Assembly (NCBI RefSeq): GCF_017876775.1
Contig: NZ_JAGIOP010000001.1
Span: 992,001-1,056,000 of the forward strand
Reading direction: 5' to 3'
Origin: Mycolicibacterium lutetiense
GTDB lineage: Bacteria > Actinomycetota > Actinomycetes > Mycobacteriales > Mycobacteriaceae
DNA length: 64,000 nt
The notes under the pieces were generated by a model. That model saw nothing but the letters and a program-made list of their open reading frames with translations, searched no databases and was not told the origin of the DNA. Position 1 is the first letter of the stretch. Each line of letters opens with the position of its first letter. A program made the position numbers and the translations under genes. Shown here in pieces: positions 51,112 through 60,440 of this stretch.

Positions 51112-52756
51112 CATTTATCTTGCCTCCCCACCTGAAGTCTGGTCCGCGCTGTTGTCGGCGGGCCCGGGGCCGGGCTCGTTGCTCGCCGCCGCGGGAGCCT
51201 GGACCACCCTGAGCGCCGAATACGCCGAGGTCGCTGCTGAGCTGACCGCAGTGTTGGGCGGCGTGCAGGCCGGGACGTGGGAAGGGCCAAGTGCCACAGC
51301 GTATGTCGCGGCGCACGGCCCGTACCTGGCCTGGCTGACGCAGCAGGGCGCCGAAAGTGCGACGCGCGCGGTCCAACACGAAACGGCCGCCGCGGCCTAC
51401 ACCAGCGCGCTGGCCGGGATGCCGACGCTGGCCGAGTTGGCCGCCAACCACGCCACCCACGCGGCGTTGGCGGGTACGAACTTCTTCGGCATCAACACCA
51501 TTCCGATCGCGCTGAACGAAGCCGACTATGTGCGGATGTGGGTTCAGGCTGCCGGCGTGATGCACGCCTATGACAGTGTCGCGACGTCGGCGCTGGCCGC
51601 ATCGCCGGAAAGTGTTGCCGCACCAGAGATTCTGAGATCAGCCTCGCTGGCATCGACCTCTGACGCGCCACCCGACCGGCAGAACGACTACCTCGACTGG
51701 CTCGATCGGATCGGATACACCGACTTCTACAACAAAGTCCTGGACCCGCTGATCCAGGCGCTCAACAACGATCCCTTCTTTGCGGAGTTGTTCGCGGGGA
51801 TCGATCCATACCTACCGTGGACCGGCAATCCGTTGAGCTTCTTTCATCCCCTCAACCTCGCGTTCGCTCTCGGCTATCCGATGGATATTTCGCAATACGT
51901 TGCCTACCTGTCGCAGACCGCCGCCTATGTTGCCGCCGATATCGGGTTGGCGTTCGCTTCGGGCAATCCGGTGGCCATCGGCTACACGTTGCTGTTCGGG
52001 GCGGGGGCGATGTTCGTGGCGATCACCACCGACACCATCGCACTGCTGAAGACGACGCTGGAGACGGTGCTCATCGCGGTTCTGCCTGCGCTGCTGCCGA
52101 TGCTGGCCGCGGCCGTTGCCGCCGCACCTGTGTTGACGGCAGGGGGCGTGGTGGGTGCGGCTGGGCTGATAGGACTGCATGACCCGGTGGCGGTAGTACC
52201 TATCTCTCCGCCGGTGCCCCCGCCTGTCGGCCTCACGCTGCCGTCGACCCCGGCTGCTCCGCCTGCCCCGTCACCTGCTCCGGCTTCTCCGGCAGCGTCA
52301 GTGCCCGCGCCTCCGTCCCCGCCCCCGGCCCTCCCGCCGGCGCCGACGTCACCGCCAACGCTGGGGAGCATGGACGCGCTTGGTTACATGGCCGCCGCGT
52401 TGCCGGCCGAGGTGCGGCAGGCGACGCGCAACCGAGCCCCCAGGAAGAGATCCGCACCCGAGGACACCGAGATCCCTACGGGGGTGCCCGCACCGGCCGG
52501 GGAACCGAAGGCGCGGAAGGCTCGACGCCGCCGAACCGGCGTTCAGCAACTCGGCCGCCGGTACGAATACATGGACCTGGAGCCCGAAGTGGCGCCGTCG
52601 GACCGGGGCGCCGGGCAGATCGGGTTCGGCGGGATAGAACCCGGAAAGTCCGCAGCGAACCCGGCCGGATTTGCCTCTCTCGGCGGTGATTCCTTCGGCG
52701 GCGGTGTGGTGGAGCCGATGCTGCCGAGCACCTGGAGTGACGATCGTTCTGGCTGA
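51101..52756 (+). CDS. PPE family protein under cobalamin riboswitch control (PPE2-like)
   Basis: This protein of about 551 residues has an N-terminal PPE domain (about 1-180: [48 protein letters not shown]). A middle region with hydrophobic helices (about 260-370) and a Pro/Ala-rich stretch follow. The end is basic (KARKARRRR), then [10 protein letters not shown]. The tail resembles PPE2-type proteins, which carry a basic C-terminal motif. The ATG at 51101 gives the family-typical start MTAP; an in-frame ATG at 51062 after AGAAGG would add 13 residues. No PE partner is adjacent. A role in cobalt or cobalamin handling is inferred from the riboswitch only. Confidence 0.9.
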   Translation: MTAPIYLASPPEVWSALLSAGPGPGSLLAAAGAWTTLSAEYAEVAAELTAVLGGVQAGTWEGPSATAYVAAHGPYLAWLTQQGAESATRAVQHETAAAAYTSALAGMPTLAELAANHATHAALAGTNFFGINTIPIALNEADYVRMWVQAAGVMHAYDSVATSALAASPESVAAPEILRSASLASTSDAPPDRQNDYLDWLDRIGYTDFYNKVLDPLIQALNNDPFFAELFAGIDPYLPWTGNPLSFFHPLNLAFALGYPMDISQYVAYLSQTAAYVAADIGLAFASGNPVAIGYTLLFGAGAMFVAITTDTIALLKTTLETVLIAVLPALLPMLAAAVAAAPVLTAGGVVGAAGLIGLHDPVAVVPISPPVPPPVGLTLPSTPAAPPAPSPAPASPAASVPAPPSPPPALPPAPTSPPTLGSMDALGYMAAALPAEVRQATRNRAPRKRSAPEDTEIPTGVPAPAGEPKARKARRRRTGVQQLGRRYEYMDLEPEVAPSDRGAGQIGFGGIEPGKSAANPAGFASLGGDSFGGGVVEPMLPSTWSDDRSG

Positions 52757-52926
52757 GGGCCCGGACCAGATTGAGCGTCGAGTGTCCCGTGAGCTGGGTT
52801 GAGCCATGCCGGTCTGACGCGAATTACTAAGTACTGCAGCACATGTCATGTAGTGCACCCTCGCTACTGTCCCCTGGATCCCGCCTGCGCCGAAGTGGCC
52901 GTTGGTTGAGATCGTGCCGGTCATCT

Positions 52927-52945
52927 GATAATGATAATCATATTC
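52927..52945. promoter_or_regulatory. Fur/Zur-like box upstream of the His-rich PPE gene
   Basis: GATAATGATAATCATATTC matches the classical 19-bp Fur box GATAATGATAATCATTATC at 17 positions, and the surrounding CTGA...TCAG extends the dyad. It is an A/T-rich island in GC-rich DNA, 46 nt upstream of the PPE start. Mycobacterial Zur and Fur-type repressors bind closely related sites, so the metal cannot be told from the box alone. Confidence 0.75.
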
Positions 52946-52990
52946 AGTAAGCCGCGGCACGTGTCGCTAGTCACCAACGGGAGGTTTCTC

Positions 52991-54505
52991 ATGGCCGCGG
53001 TATGGATGGCCTCGCCGCCAGAGGTGCATTCAGCGTTGTTGACCAGCGGTCCAGGCCCGGGTCCGATGCTGGCCGCTGCCGGCGCGTGGTCATCGTTGAG
53101 CGTCGAATATGCCACGGTGGCAACAGAACTCGCCCTCGTTCTGGGTGCGGTACAAGCAGGAGCATGGCAGGGTCCGAGTGCGGAACAGTACGTGACTGCT
53201 CATCTTCCGTACCTGGCGTGGTTGCACCAGGCCAGCGCCGACACTTCGGCGATCGCCGTCCGGCATGAAACCGCAGCTGCGGCCTATGCCAGTGCATTGG
53301 CGACGATGCCCACGCTGGCTGAGTTGGCCGCCAACCATGCCACCCACGCGGCGTTGGTGGGTACGAACTTCTTCGGCATCAACACCATTCCGATCGCGGT
53401 CACCGAGGCCGACTATGTGCGGATGTGGATCCTGGCCGCCACCACGATGACCGTCTATCAAGGGGTGTCCGAGGCGGCGGTGGCATCCAGCCCGTCCACG
53501 CCGGCGGCGCCGCGGATCCTGCACAGCGAGGACGGCCACGATCACGACGACGACGACCATGACCATGACCATGACGGCGACCAGGACGGCGACCATGACC
53601 ATGAAGGCGACCATGATCACGACGACGACCATGGCCACGGGGACTTGAGCCCACTCGACCCGAGATGGTGGCTGGAAGTCGGCCAAGAGCAGATCGAGAA
53701 CATTGCGCTACTGATCGACAACCTGCTGAATGATCCCGCTGCCCTGCTGACCAATCTGCCGATGGTGTTGGCCGACATGGCTTTCCATGCGGCTCAGCTG
53801 CTGCAGGTCGTTGTCCAATTGTCCCCGGCCCTGATTCAGCCGGCGCTGAGCGTGGTGATTGCCAACCTGGGGTGGGCGGTCACCGGCCTCGCTGCAATCC
53901 AGCCGCCGGCGTCTGTTGTCGCGGAGGTTCCGGCTGGCACCGACTCTGGATCCTGGCCGGCTGCCGGCAGCGCATCGTCGGTGCCGAGCGGCGCACCGGC
54001 TCCGACTGCGCCGTCGGCTCCCGCGGCGCCCTCGACCGGGGCGTCGGCGTCGGCAACGGTCGCCACCGGGCCGGCACCCTCTGCGGCCCCGGGCGGTGGA
54101 CCAGGATTCTTCCCGCCCTACCTGGTCGGTTCGCCAGGCTTCGGTGTCCCCGCCGCGGCACGGACCAATGCCGTGGCCATCGCCAAGAAGAAAGCGCCCG
54201 AGCCCGATATCGCCGCTGTCGGGGCCGGGGAACAGGCCCGCGAGGCGCGGGCCCGCCGGCGTCGAAGAGCCGCGATGCGGGAGAAAGGCCACGGCAACGA
54301 ATACATGGACCTTGAGGCAGAGTCACCCGGGCGCGACGCGCCGACGGTGTCGGATGGTGGTGCGGGGCCACTGGGGTTTTCGGGCGTGCGGGACAAGCCG
54401 GATGCGACGACGACGGGATTGACGACGTTGAACGATGCCGGGTTTGATGCCGGCCCGACGGCGCCGATGTTGCCGTCGAGCTGGGATCCAGACCACGAGG
54501 ACTAG
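52991..54505 (+). CDS. PPE family protein with His/Asp-rich metal-binding insert
   Basis: This 504-residue protein has an N-terminal PPE domain very similar to that of the preceding gene ([40 protein letters not shown]). Directly after it, residues about 178-218 contain around a dozen His alternating with Asp/Glu (for example [20 protein letters not shown]), a likely zinc- or cobalt/nickel-binding tract. A Pro/Ala-rich linker and the basic ending [20 protein letters not shown] follow. The ATG has GGGAGG 7 nt upstream. The Fur/Zur-like box indicates repression by metal, so a role in metal capture at the cell envelope is inferred. There is no adjacent PE gene. Confidence 0.9.
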   Translation: MAAVWMASPPEVHSALLTSGPGPGPMLAAAGAWSSLSVEYATVATELALVLGAVQAGAWQGPSAEQYVTAHLPYLAWLHQASADTSAIAVRHETAAAAYASALATMPTLAELAANHATHAALVGTNFFGINTIPIAVTEADYVRMWILAATTMTVYQGVSEAAVASSPSTPAAPRILHSEDGHDHDDDDHDHDHDGDQDGDHDHEGDHDHDDDHGHGDLSPLDPRWWLEVGQEQIENIALLIDNLLNDPAALLTNLPMVLADMAFHAAQLLQVVVQLSPALIQPALSVVIANLGWAVTGLAAIQPPASVVAEVPAGTDSGSWPAAGSASSVPSGAPAPTAPSAPAAPSTGASASATVATGPAPSAAPGGGPGFFPPYLVGSPGFGVPAAARTNAVAIAKKKAPEPDIAAVGAGEQAREARARRRRRAAMREKGHGNEYMDLEAESPGRDAPTVSDGGAGPLGFSGVRDKPDATTTGLTTLNDAGFDAGPTAPMLPSSWDPDHED

Positions 54506-54566
54506 ACCGGGCCGGATCCCTATTGGACGCCCGGGGCGGAGCTGAAAGCCTCACGGCTGGTGAAGG

Positions 54567-55049
54567 TTACGAGGGCCCGTCTTCGACGGGGGAGTCGTCG
54601 TCTTTCGCCAGGTTGCGCAGGACTCGTTCGTTGAGGGCGGCGAGGGTTTCAAGCTCGGCCCGGGTAAACAAGTCGATGAAGTTCCGGCGGACGTCCTCCA
54701 CGTGCCCGGGCGCCGCCTTCTCGATGGCGGCCCGGCCCGCCGGCAGTAGGCAGACCATGGTGCTGCGGGCGTCCTCGGGGTTGGATTCGCGGCTGATCAG
54801 CCCGTCCTTCTGCATGCGCCGCAGCTGGTGGGAGACACGGCTCTTCTCCCAGTCCAGCGTGTGGCACAGGTTACGGGCGGACATGCGGTCCCCGTCGTGG
54901 GCCGAGAGCACCGCGAGGACCTCGTAGTCGGCCCCGGACAGGCCTGATTTCTGCAGGCCCCGGTTCAGGTGTGCGACGAGCTGATGATGGGCGTGCATGA
55001 AGGCTCGCCAGGCGCGGTCTTCGTGAGGGCTCAGCCATTTTGGTTCCAT
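54567..55049 (-). CDS. MarR family transcriptional regulator
   Basis: This 160-residue winged-helix repressor has LSGADYEVLAVLSAHDGDRM, ARNLCHTLDWEKSRVSHQLR as the recognition region and RMQKDGLISRESNPEDARST as the wing, the MarR pattern. It is divergent from an F420-type reductase gene. The perfect dyad in the intergenic region (55067-55086) overlaps where both promoters should lie, so it probably represses itself and the reductase. Confidence 0.92.
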   Translation of the reverse strand: MEPKWLSPHEDRAWRAFMHAHHQLVAHLNRGLQKSGLSGADYEVLAVLSAHDGDRMSARNLCHTLDWEKSRVSHQLRRMQKDGLISRESNPEDARSTMVCLLPAGRAAIEKAAPGHVEDVRRNFIDLFTRAELETLAALNERVLRNLAKDDDSPVEDGPS

Positions 55050-55066
55050 CAGCCTCTACCTTTCAA

Positions 55067-55086
55067 TTGGTTGACCCATCAACCAA
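55067..55086. promoter_or_regulatory. Probable MarR operator
   Basis: TTGGTTGA-ccca-TCAACCAA is a perfect dyad with 8-bp arms, 17 nt upstream of the MarR start and 58 nt upstream of the divergent reductase. Confidence 0.7.
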
Positions 55087-55143
55087 CGAAGATTATGGTG
55101 GACGTGTCAACCTTTTCGATCGTAAGTCTAGACGGGATACCTC

Positions 55144-55773
55144 ATGAGCAGCAGCATCATCAGCATCATCGGCACCGGGAATATGGCCCGCGCGATCGGC
55201 GCGCTGGCAGTAGCGGGCGGCAACACCGTTGAGATCATCGGCCGCGACCAGTCCAAGGCTGCTGACCTGGCCAAGGACCTCGGTGACAGTGCCACGACGG
55301 GAGAGTTCGGAGCCGTCCCGACCGGGGATATCGTCATCGTGGCCCTGTTGTACGCCGGGGTCGTTCCGGTCGTCGCCCAGTACGGAGACGCCCTCGCCGG
55401 CAAGATCATCGTCGACATCAGTAACCCGTTCAATTCCGCGGCCGACGGTTTGGCCATCCCCGATGGCACCTCGATCGCGCAGCAAGTGGCCAAGGCCGCC
55501 CCGGTCGGCGCCAGTGTGGTGAAGGCGTTCAACACGATTTTCGGTGCTGTCTTGGCGCAGGGTCGGACGCTCGACGTCTTCATCGCCGGCGACGACGCGC
55601 GCGCCAAGGTCGGCGTGGCGGAATTCATCAAGACACTCGGACTGCGCCCGATGGACGTCGGCGGCCTGAACATGGCGCACTGGCTGGAAGGGACGGGCCT
55701 GGTCGTGATGGGCCTCGCCCGCCACGGGGTAGGGCACTTCGACTTCGCCCTCGGCGCCACCCCTGCCGCCTGA
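55144..55773 (+). CDS. NADPH-dependent F420 reductase-like oxidoreductase
   Basis: This 209-residue Rossmann-fold protein of the NADP_oxidoreductase (F420-dependent) family has the nucleotide-binding loop IIGTGNMARAIG and a second motif EIIGRDQSKA after beta-strand 2. DISNPFNSAADG and KAFNTIFG are conserved regions typical of F420H2:NADP oxidoreductase homologues. It probably moves hydride between NADP and F420 or a related substrate. It is divergent from MarR and followed by an LLM-class F420 enzyme. Confidence 0.85.
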   Translation: MSSSIISIIGTGNMARAIGALAVAGGNTVEIIGRDQSKAADLAKDLGDSATTGEFGAVPTGDIVIVALLYAGVVPVVAQYGDALAGKIIVDISNPFNSAADGLAIPDGTSIAQQVAKAAPVGASVVKAFNTIFGAVLAQGRTLDVFIAGDDARAKVGVAEFIKTLGLRPMDVGGLNMAHWLEGTGLVVMGLARHGVGHFDFALGATPAA

Positions 55774-55861
55774 GCCGCAACCGCCGCCGGTTCGAGCAGG
55801 GAAACGAACAGGGCACCTGCGCCCAAATGATGGTTGATGGATCACCGAAAGGATTCGCGCG

Positions 55862-56740
55862 ATGAAGCTTGGTTTCGCAATTCCCATAGTCGGGCCCGCC
55901 GTCAGCAGCGCCGCTGGTCTGAGCGCGTTCTGCCGAGGACTCGAGGAGCTCGGCTACGACACGCTGTGGGTCGGCGATCGCCTGGTCACGCCCGTTGAAA
56001 TGCAAAGCACCTATCCGGGCAAAGAGCAGCCGTACCCGCCGCAGATGACCCGTTACCTCGATCCGGTGCTGCTGTGGACGGTCGCCGCGACGGCGACCAG
56101 TCGAGTGCGGCTGAACGCCAGCACGCTCAGCACGTTCTACTACGAGCCGGTTCACCTGGCCCGGCTGCTGACCACGCTCGACGTGCTCAGCGAGGGCCGT
56201 CTCGACGTCGGCGTGGGAATCGGGTGGATGAAGGACGAACATGACATCGCCCGCGGCGCAGACTGGCGCCGGCGCGGGCAGATGCTCGATGACGTGCTGG
56301 CGTTCCTGCACGAGTGGTGGACGACCAATCCGGTGTCCTGGGAAAGCGAGTTCTTTTCCCTGCCGCCGGTCCATGCCGACCTGCGCCCGGTCCAGGCCGG
56401 CGGTCCGCCCATCTGGATCGGCGGTGCCAGTGAGGCCGCGATGCGCCGGGTCGGGCGCAGCGGCACCGGCTGGCTAGGGGTCGAGGGGCTGCAGGACGAG
56501 GTCACCGACCACCTGTGGTCGATTGCCCGCCGTGCGGCGCAGGACGCCGGCCGCGATCCTGACGCGCTGAAGACGGCCATGCGGATCAACCTCGAACCGG
56601 GAACGTCCGTTGACTCGGTTGCCGGGAGGCTCGAGCGCCTGGCCGGGTCCGGTGCCGATGAGGCGATCGTGGATGCCTTCGCGATGTTCCCCACCCTTGA
56701 TCAGCTGCTTGAGTTCGCCGGTCAGATCATCGCTCGATGA
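55862..56740 (+). CDS. LLM class F420-dependent oxidoreductase
   Basis: This 292-residue luciferase-like TIM-barrel protein has MKLGFAIPIVGP at the N-terminus, TLWVGDRLVTP, and VARLLTTLDVLSEGRLDVGVGIGW-type strands (seen as HLARLLTTLDVLSEGRLDVG). PIWIGGASEAAMRRVGR near residue 180 binds the cofactor phosphate. Mycobacterial members use F420; the substrate is unknown. Its 3' end overlaps a convergent small gene by 19 bp. Confidence 0.9.
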   Translation: MKLGFAIPIVGPAVSSAAGLSAFCRGLEELGYDTLWVGDRLVTPVEMQSTYPGKEQPYPPQMTRYLDPVLLWTVAATATSRVRLNASTLSTFYYEPVHLARLLTTLDVLSEGRLDVGVGIGWMKDEHDIARGADWRRRGQMLDDVLAFLHEWWTTNPVSWESEFFSLPPVHADLRPVQAGGPPIWIGGASEAAMRRVGRSGTGWLGVEGLQDEVTDHLWSIARRAAQDAGRDPDALKTAMRINLEPGTSVDSVAGRLERLAGSGADEAIVDAFAMFPTLDQLLEFAGQIIAR

Positions 56741-56979
56741 AGTAGTCGCAGGTCAACCCGGCGGCAGGCCGTGATCAGGTCGTCTGGTGCAGTGGCGACC
56801 TCACGGACGACAGTCAGGGTCGAGTAGCCATGCGATGTGATGCCCTGGTGGACGACGTCGCATCCGCAGGTGACGTCATCGCAGACCAGTGGTGCGACGA
56901 CTATCTCGCCCTCGGTGGCAGACCAGGGGTCGGTCGTGGCCAGCGGTCGTGAGGGGCGCTTGGCCACAAGCACTTTCAT
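56722..56979 (-). CDS. Small conserved actinobacterial protein (DUF7715-like)
   Basis: This 85-residue protein starts MKVLVAKRPSR and has a Cys-rich centre (VCDDVTCGCDV) followed by TSHGYSTLTVVRE, a pattern seen in short actinobacterial proteins of unknown function. The Cys could bind a metal. It overlaps the 3' end of the LLM enzyme gene. Confidence 0.65.
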   Translation of the reverse strand: MKVLVAKRPSRPLATTDPWSATEGEIVVAPLVCDDVTCGCDVVHQGITSHGYSTLTVVREVATAPDDLITACRRVDLRLLHRAMI

Positions 56980-57021
56980 GTTTCCGACGGTAGGGCCCGT
57001 TGGATGCCGGCAGAAACCAGA

Positions 57022-57049
57022 AACGCCGCCTGCTTGCGCAGACGGCGTT
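57022..57049 (-). terminator. Terminator downstream of tRNA-His
   Basis: AACGCCG-CCTGC and GCAGA-CGGCGTT form a 12-bp stem with one mismatch around TTGC. On the minus strand it is followed by T-rich sequence. Confidence 0.75.
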
Positions 57050-57060
57050 CCCGATATCGG

Positions 57061-57134
57061 GGTGGCTGACGGGACTCGAACCCGCGACAGCCAGGATCAC
57101 AACCTGGTGCTCTACCAACTGAACTACAGCCACC
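57061..57134 (-). tRNA. tRNA-His (anticodon GTG)
   Basis: The complementary strand folds as a tRNA with an extra G at the 5' end opposite C73, the hallmark of tRNA-His, acceptor GTGGCTG/CAGCCAC, anticodon GTG in TTGTGAT, and the T-loop GGGTTCGAGTCCC. CCA is not encoded. The position next to orn matches M. tuberculosis. Confidence 0.97.
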
Positions 57135-57173
57135 ATCGCCACGCTGCCCTTCGGCATATGTGGCTCGTAGATA

Positions 57174-57821
57174 CTAACTGCTTGAGTGTCCCAGCGCCGA
57201 ATCGGTTTCGGTCGCGTCGTCCTTCGGCGGGCCGAGCTCGCCCGCGATCGCGGCGATATCGCTGGTAGACGGCCCGGGCTGGGCGACAAACGCGGTTGAG
57301 CGGTAGTACTTGAGTTCGCGGATCGACTCGTGGATGTCGGCCAGGGCGCGGTGCGCCAGCCCCTTCTCCGGCTGGCCGAAGTAGATCCGGGGGTACCAGC
57401 GGCGGCACAGTTCCTTGATCGAGCTGACGTCGATCATCCGGTAATGCAGGTAATCGTCGAGTTTCAGCATGTCGCGGGCGATGAAGCCGCGATCGGTGGC
57501 GATCGAGTTGCCGCACAGGGGAGCGGACTTGGCCGTCTTGACGTATCCGCGGATGTAGTCGAGCACCATCTCTTCGGCGGTGGCCACATCGACGGTCGAC
57601 GCTCGGACCTCTTCGATCAACCCGGACCGGGTGTGCATCTGCTTGACCACGTCGACCATGGAGGACAGCGCCTCGTCGTCGGTGTGAATGACCACGTCCA
57701 GTCCGTCACCGAGGATGTTCAGGTCAGCGTCGGTGACCAGAACCGCGATCTCGATCAGCCGATCGGACTTGAGGTCGAGGCCGGTCATCTCGCAATCGAT
57801 CCATACCAGTTCGTCTCGCAC
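57174..57821 (-). CDS. orn: Oligoribonuclease
   Basis: This 215-residue DEDDh 3'-5' exonuclease degrades di- to pentaribonucleotides, including pGpG and pApA products of second-messenger turnover. The Exo motifs are WIDCEMTGL (Asp, Glu), [13 protein letters not shown] (Asp) and [11 protein letters not shown] (His, Asp). The GTG giving [14 protein letters not shown] is preferred; an in-frame ATG lies seven codons earlier. It is upstream of tRNA-His, as in M. tuberculosis (Rv2511). Confidence 0.96.
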   Translation of the reverse strand: MRDELVWIDCEMTGLDLKSDRLIEIAVLVTDADLNILGDGLDVVIHTDDEALSSMVDVVKQMHTRSGLIEEVRASTVDVATAEEMVLDYIRGYVKTAKSAPLCGNSIATDRGFIARDMLKLDDYLHYRMIDVSSIKELCRRWYPRIYFGQPEKGLAHRALADIHESIRELKYYRSTAFVAQPGPSTSDIAAIAGELGPPKDDATETDSALGHSSS

Positions 57822-57938
57822 GAAGGTCCACAGTATGCCCATTCCTTACAAGCAGGCGTCACACCCACCGTGTGTGGCGCCTGACAAGTAGTGTCAGATC
57901 CCGATTGGCTCGTATGCGAAAACTGGGAGGACCGCGGC

Positions 57939-59510
57939 ATGACCACCGAATCGACAGGCACCCCCGCGCAGCAGATAGCCGCCGGTTATGCCGTCGAAGG
58001 CCAGGCGCTGGAGCTTGGCGCCGTCGTTGTCGACGGAACCGTCGACCCGGGAGCACAGGTCCGCATCCCGCTGGCCACGGTGAACCGGCACGGGTTGATC
58101 GCCGGTGCCACCGGTACCGGCAAGACCAAGACGTTGCAAGTGATCGCCGAGCAGCTTTCCGCGGCCGGGGTTCCGGTGGTGATGGCCGACGTGAAGGGCG
58201 ACCTGTCGGGGTTGTCGAAGCCCGGCGAGGTCAACGGCAAGACCGATCAGCGCGCCAAGGACACCGGCGACAGCTGGACACCGACGGCGTTCCCGGTGGA
58301 GTTCCTCTCGCTGGGTACGGAGGGTATCGGGGTCCCGGTGCGGGCGACGATCACCAACTTCGGCCCGATCCTGCTGTCGAAGGTGTTGGGCCTCAACGCC
58401 ACCCAGGAGTCCACGCTCGGCCTGATCTTTCACTGGGCCGACCAGAAGGGCCTGCCCCTGCTGGACATCAAGGACCTGCGTTCGGTGATCCAGTTCCTCA
58501 CCAGCGATGAGGGCAAGCCCGAACTCAAGGCGCTGGGCGCGGTGTCGACCACGACGGCGGGCGTCATCCTTCGTGCCCTGGTCAACCTGGAGGCCGAGGG
58601 CGCCGATTCGTTCTTCGGTGAACCGGAGCTGGAGCCCAAGGATCTGCTGCGCACCGACGCCCAGGGTCGCGGCATCATCAGCCTGTTGGAGTTGGGTTCG
58701 CAGGCCGCGCGGCCGGTGATGTTCTCCACGTTCCTGATGTGGGTGCTGGCCGACCTGTTCACCTCCCTGCCCGAGGTCGGCGACGTCGACAAGCCCAAGC
58801 TGGTCTTCATCTTCGATGAGGCGCATCTGCTGTTCACCGACGCGTCCAAGGCGTTCCTGGAACAGGTGGAGCAGACGGTCAAGCTGATCCGTTCCAAAGG
58901 CGTCGGCGTGTTCTTCTGCACGCAGTTGCCCACCGATGTGCCCAACCAGGTGCTCTCGCAGCTGGGTGCCCGGGTGCAGCATGCGTTGCGCGCCTTCACT
59001 CCTGACGACCAGAAGGCGCTGTCGAAGACCGTGCGCACCTACCCGAAGACCGATGTCTACGACCTGGAGAAAGCGCTGACCTCATTGGGTATCGGTGAGG
59101 CTGTGGTGACAGTGCTCTCGGAGAAGGGCGCGCCGACACCGGTGGCCTGGACGAGGATGCGGGCGCCGCGGTCATTGATGGACACCATCGGGACCGACGC
59201 CATCACCGCGGCCGCCAAGGCCAGCCCGCTGCAGGCGACGTATGGCCAGACCGTGGACCGGGATTCGGCCTACGAGCGGTTGGCCGCCAAACTCGCTCCG
59301 CCGCCGGCGCCCGAGGATCCAGGTGGCTTCGGCGGCATCGAGGCCTCGGGTGAGATCGAGGCGATGCCGGCTCCGGCGCAACCGGCAGAGCCGGGGATGT
59401 TTGAGCAGGTGCTCAAGAGCTCGGCGTTCAAGAGCGCGATGCGCTCGGCGGGCACCGTCCTCGGCCGCGAGATCACCCGCAGCATCTTCGGGACGGGCCG
59501 CCGCCGCTGA
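57939..59510 (+). CDS. HerA/FtsK-type ATPase (DUF853, helicase-like)
   Basis: This 523-residue P-loop ATPase has Walker A GATGTGKT (about 56-63), Walker B LVFIFDEAHLL (about 288-298) and an arginine-containing C-terminal region (HALRAFTPDDQKALSKTVRT). It belongs to the DUF853 group related to HerA and is the counterpart of Rv2510c. Its substrate, DNA or protein, is unknown. The ATG has GGGAGGACC upstream. It is divergent from orn. Confidence 0.92.
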   Translation: MTTESTGTPAQQIAAGYAVEGQALELGAVVVDGTVDPGAQVRIPLATVNRHGLIAGATGTGKTKTLQVIAEQLSAAGVPVVMADVKGDLSGLSKPGEVNGKTDQRAKDTGDSWTPTAFPVEFLSLGTEGIGVPVRATITNFGPILLSKVLGLNATQESTLGLIFHWADQKGLPLLDIKDLRSVIQFLTSDEGKPELKALGAVSTTTAGVILRALVNLEAEGADSFFGEPELEPKDLLRTDAQGRGIISLLELGSQAARPVMFSTFLMWVLADLFTSLPEVGDVDKPKLVFIFDEAHLLFTDASKAFLEQVEQTVKLIRSKGVGVFFCTQLPTDVPNQVLSQLGARVQHALRAFTPDDQKALSKTVRTYPKTDVYDLEKALTSLGIGEAVVTVLSEKGAPTPVAWTRMRAPRSLMDTIGTDAITAAAKASPLQATYGQTVDRDSAYERLAAKLAPPPAPEDPGGFGGIEASGEIEAMPAPAQPAEPGMFEQVLKSSAFKSAMRSAGTVLGREITRSIFGTGRRR

Positions 59511-59520
59511 TCCGGGCATT

Positions 59521-59575
59521 GAGATTGCACTGAGGGCTGTGGTTTTTGCCGAACTACAGCCCTCCGTGCAATCTC
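59521..59575. terminator. Bidirectional hairpin between HerA-like and SDR genes
   Basis: GAGATTGCAC-T-GAGGGCTGT pairs with ACAGCCCTC-C-GTGCAATCTC, a stem of 19 bp with one mismatch around a loop containing TTTTT. It separates two convergent genes. Confidence 0.88.
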
Positions 59576-59590
59576 GACTTCGCAGAACCG

Positions 59591-60397
59591 CTAGCCGCCG
59601 CCGAGCTTCTTGTAGACGGCACCGACGATCGGGGTGACGATCGCGCGTGGCGCGTAGCCGCTGGCCATCGACATGGCCTTGGACGTCACCCCGGGCACCA
59701 CGCGCATCTTGTTCTTCTCCAGGCCGTCCAGCGACAGCTTGGCCGTGTATTCGGTTGAGATCCACAGGAAGTCGGGGATCAGCCGTTCGACGAGGGACTG
59801 CTCGGATTCATCGGGCAGATCGGTGCGCACCGGGCCCGGCGCCAGCACCGTGACGTGTACGCCCGCCCCCTTGAGCTCGCCGCGCAGCGACTCGCTGAAC
59901 GTGTTGGCGAACGCCTTGGAGGCCGCGTAGGTCGCGTTGTTGGGGATCGGTGAATTGCCTGCCGCCGATCCGGAGGTCAGGATGCCGCCGGATCCGCGTT
60001 TGACCATCCCCGGCAACACTGCCAACACGGGATCGTGAACGCCGAGCACGTTCAGCTGCACCTGTGCCTTCTCGCCGGCCGGGTCGAGGTCGTTGACGGC
60101 GCCGAAGGTGGCGGTGCCCGCGTTGGCACACAGGATCGAGATCTCGCGAGAGGCCAACTCTTCGCACAGTGCCGCGCGTGCGGCTGGGTCGATGAGGTCC
60201 ACGGCACGCACCTCGACGGTGACTCCGTAGCGCTCGGTGATGCGCTGGGCGAGCGACGTCAGGACGTCCTCCCGCCGTGCGGTGATGATCAGGTGGTGGC
60301 CGCGGGCTGCGAGTTCGGTGGCCAACGCTTCGCCGATGTTCTGCGAGGCGCCGGTGACGACGGCACGGGCATCCGGACTGGGTGCAGGTACTGGCAT
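59591..60397 (-). CDS. SDR family oxidoreductase (Rv2509-like)
   Basis: This 268-residue short-chain dehydrogenase has VVTGASQNIGEALA, CANAGTAT and YAASKAFANT (YxxxK). Length and position match Rv2509, reported as a mycolate-motif ketoreductase (3-oxo to 3-hydroxy) in corynebacterial relatives. That would link it to mycolic acid synthesis. The ATG giving MPVPAPSPDARAV is chosen to match that length. It is divergent from an MFS gene, 43 bp away. Confidence 0.9.
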   Translation of the reverse strand: MPVPAPSPDARAVVTGASQNIGEALATELAARGHHLIITARREDVLTSLAQRITERYGVTVEVRAVDLIDPAARAALCEELASREISILCANAGTATFGAVNDLDPAGEKAQVQLNVLGVHDPVLAVLPGMVKRGSGGILTSGSAAGNSPIPNNATYAASKAFANTFSESLRGELKGAGVHVTVLAPGPVRTDLPDESEQSLVERLIPDFLWISTEYTAKLSLDGLEKNKMRVVPGVTSKAMSMASGYAPRAIVTPIVGAVYKKLGGG

Positions 60398-60440
60398 GCG
60401 CCCAATCCTAGAAGGCGCCCGAACCCATAGGGTGGCGGTC

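Noticed and set aside
53520..53640. DNA tandem repeat of GACCATGACCAT units
   Set aside because: It is inside the PPE reading frame and is explained by the alternating His/Asp codons; reported as a protein feature instead.
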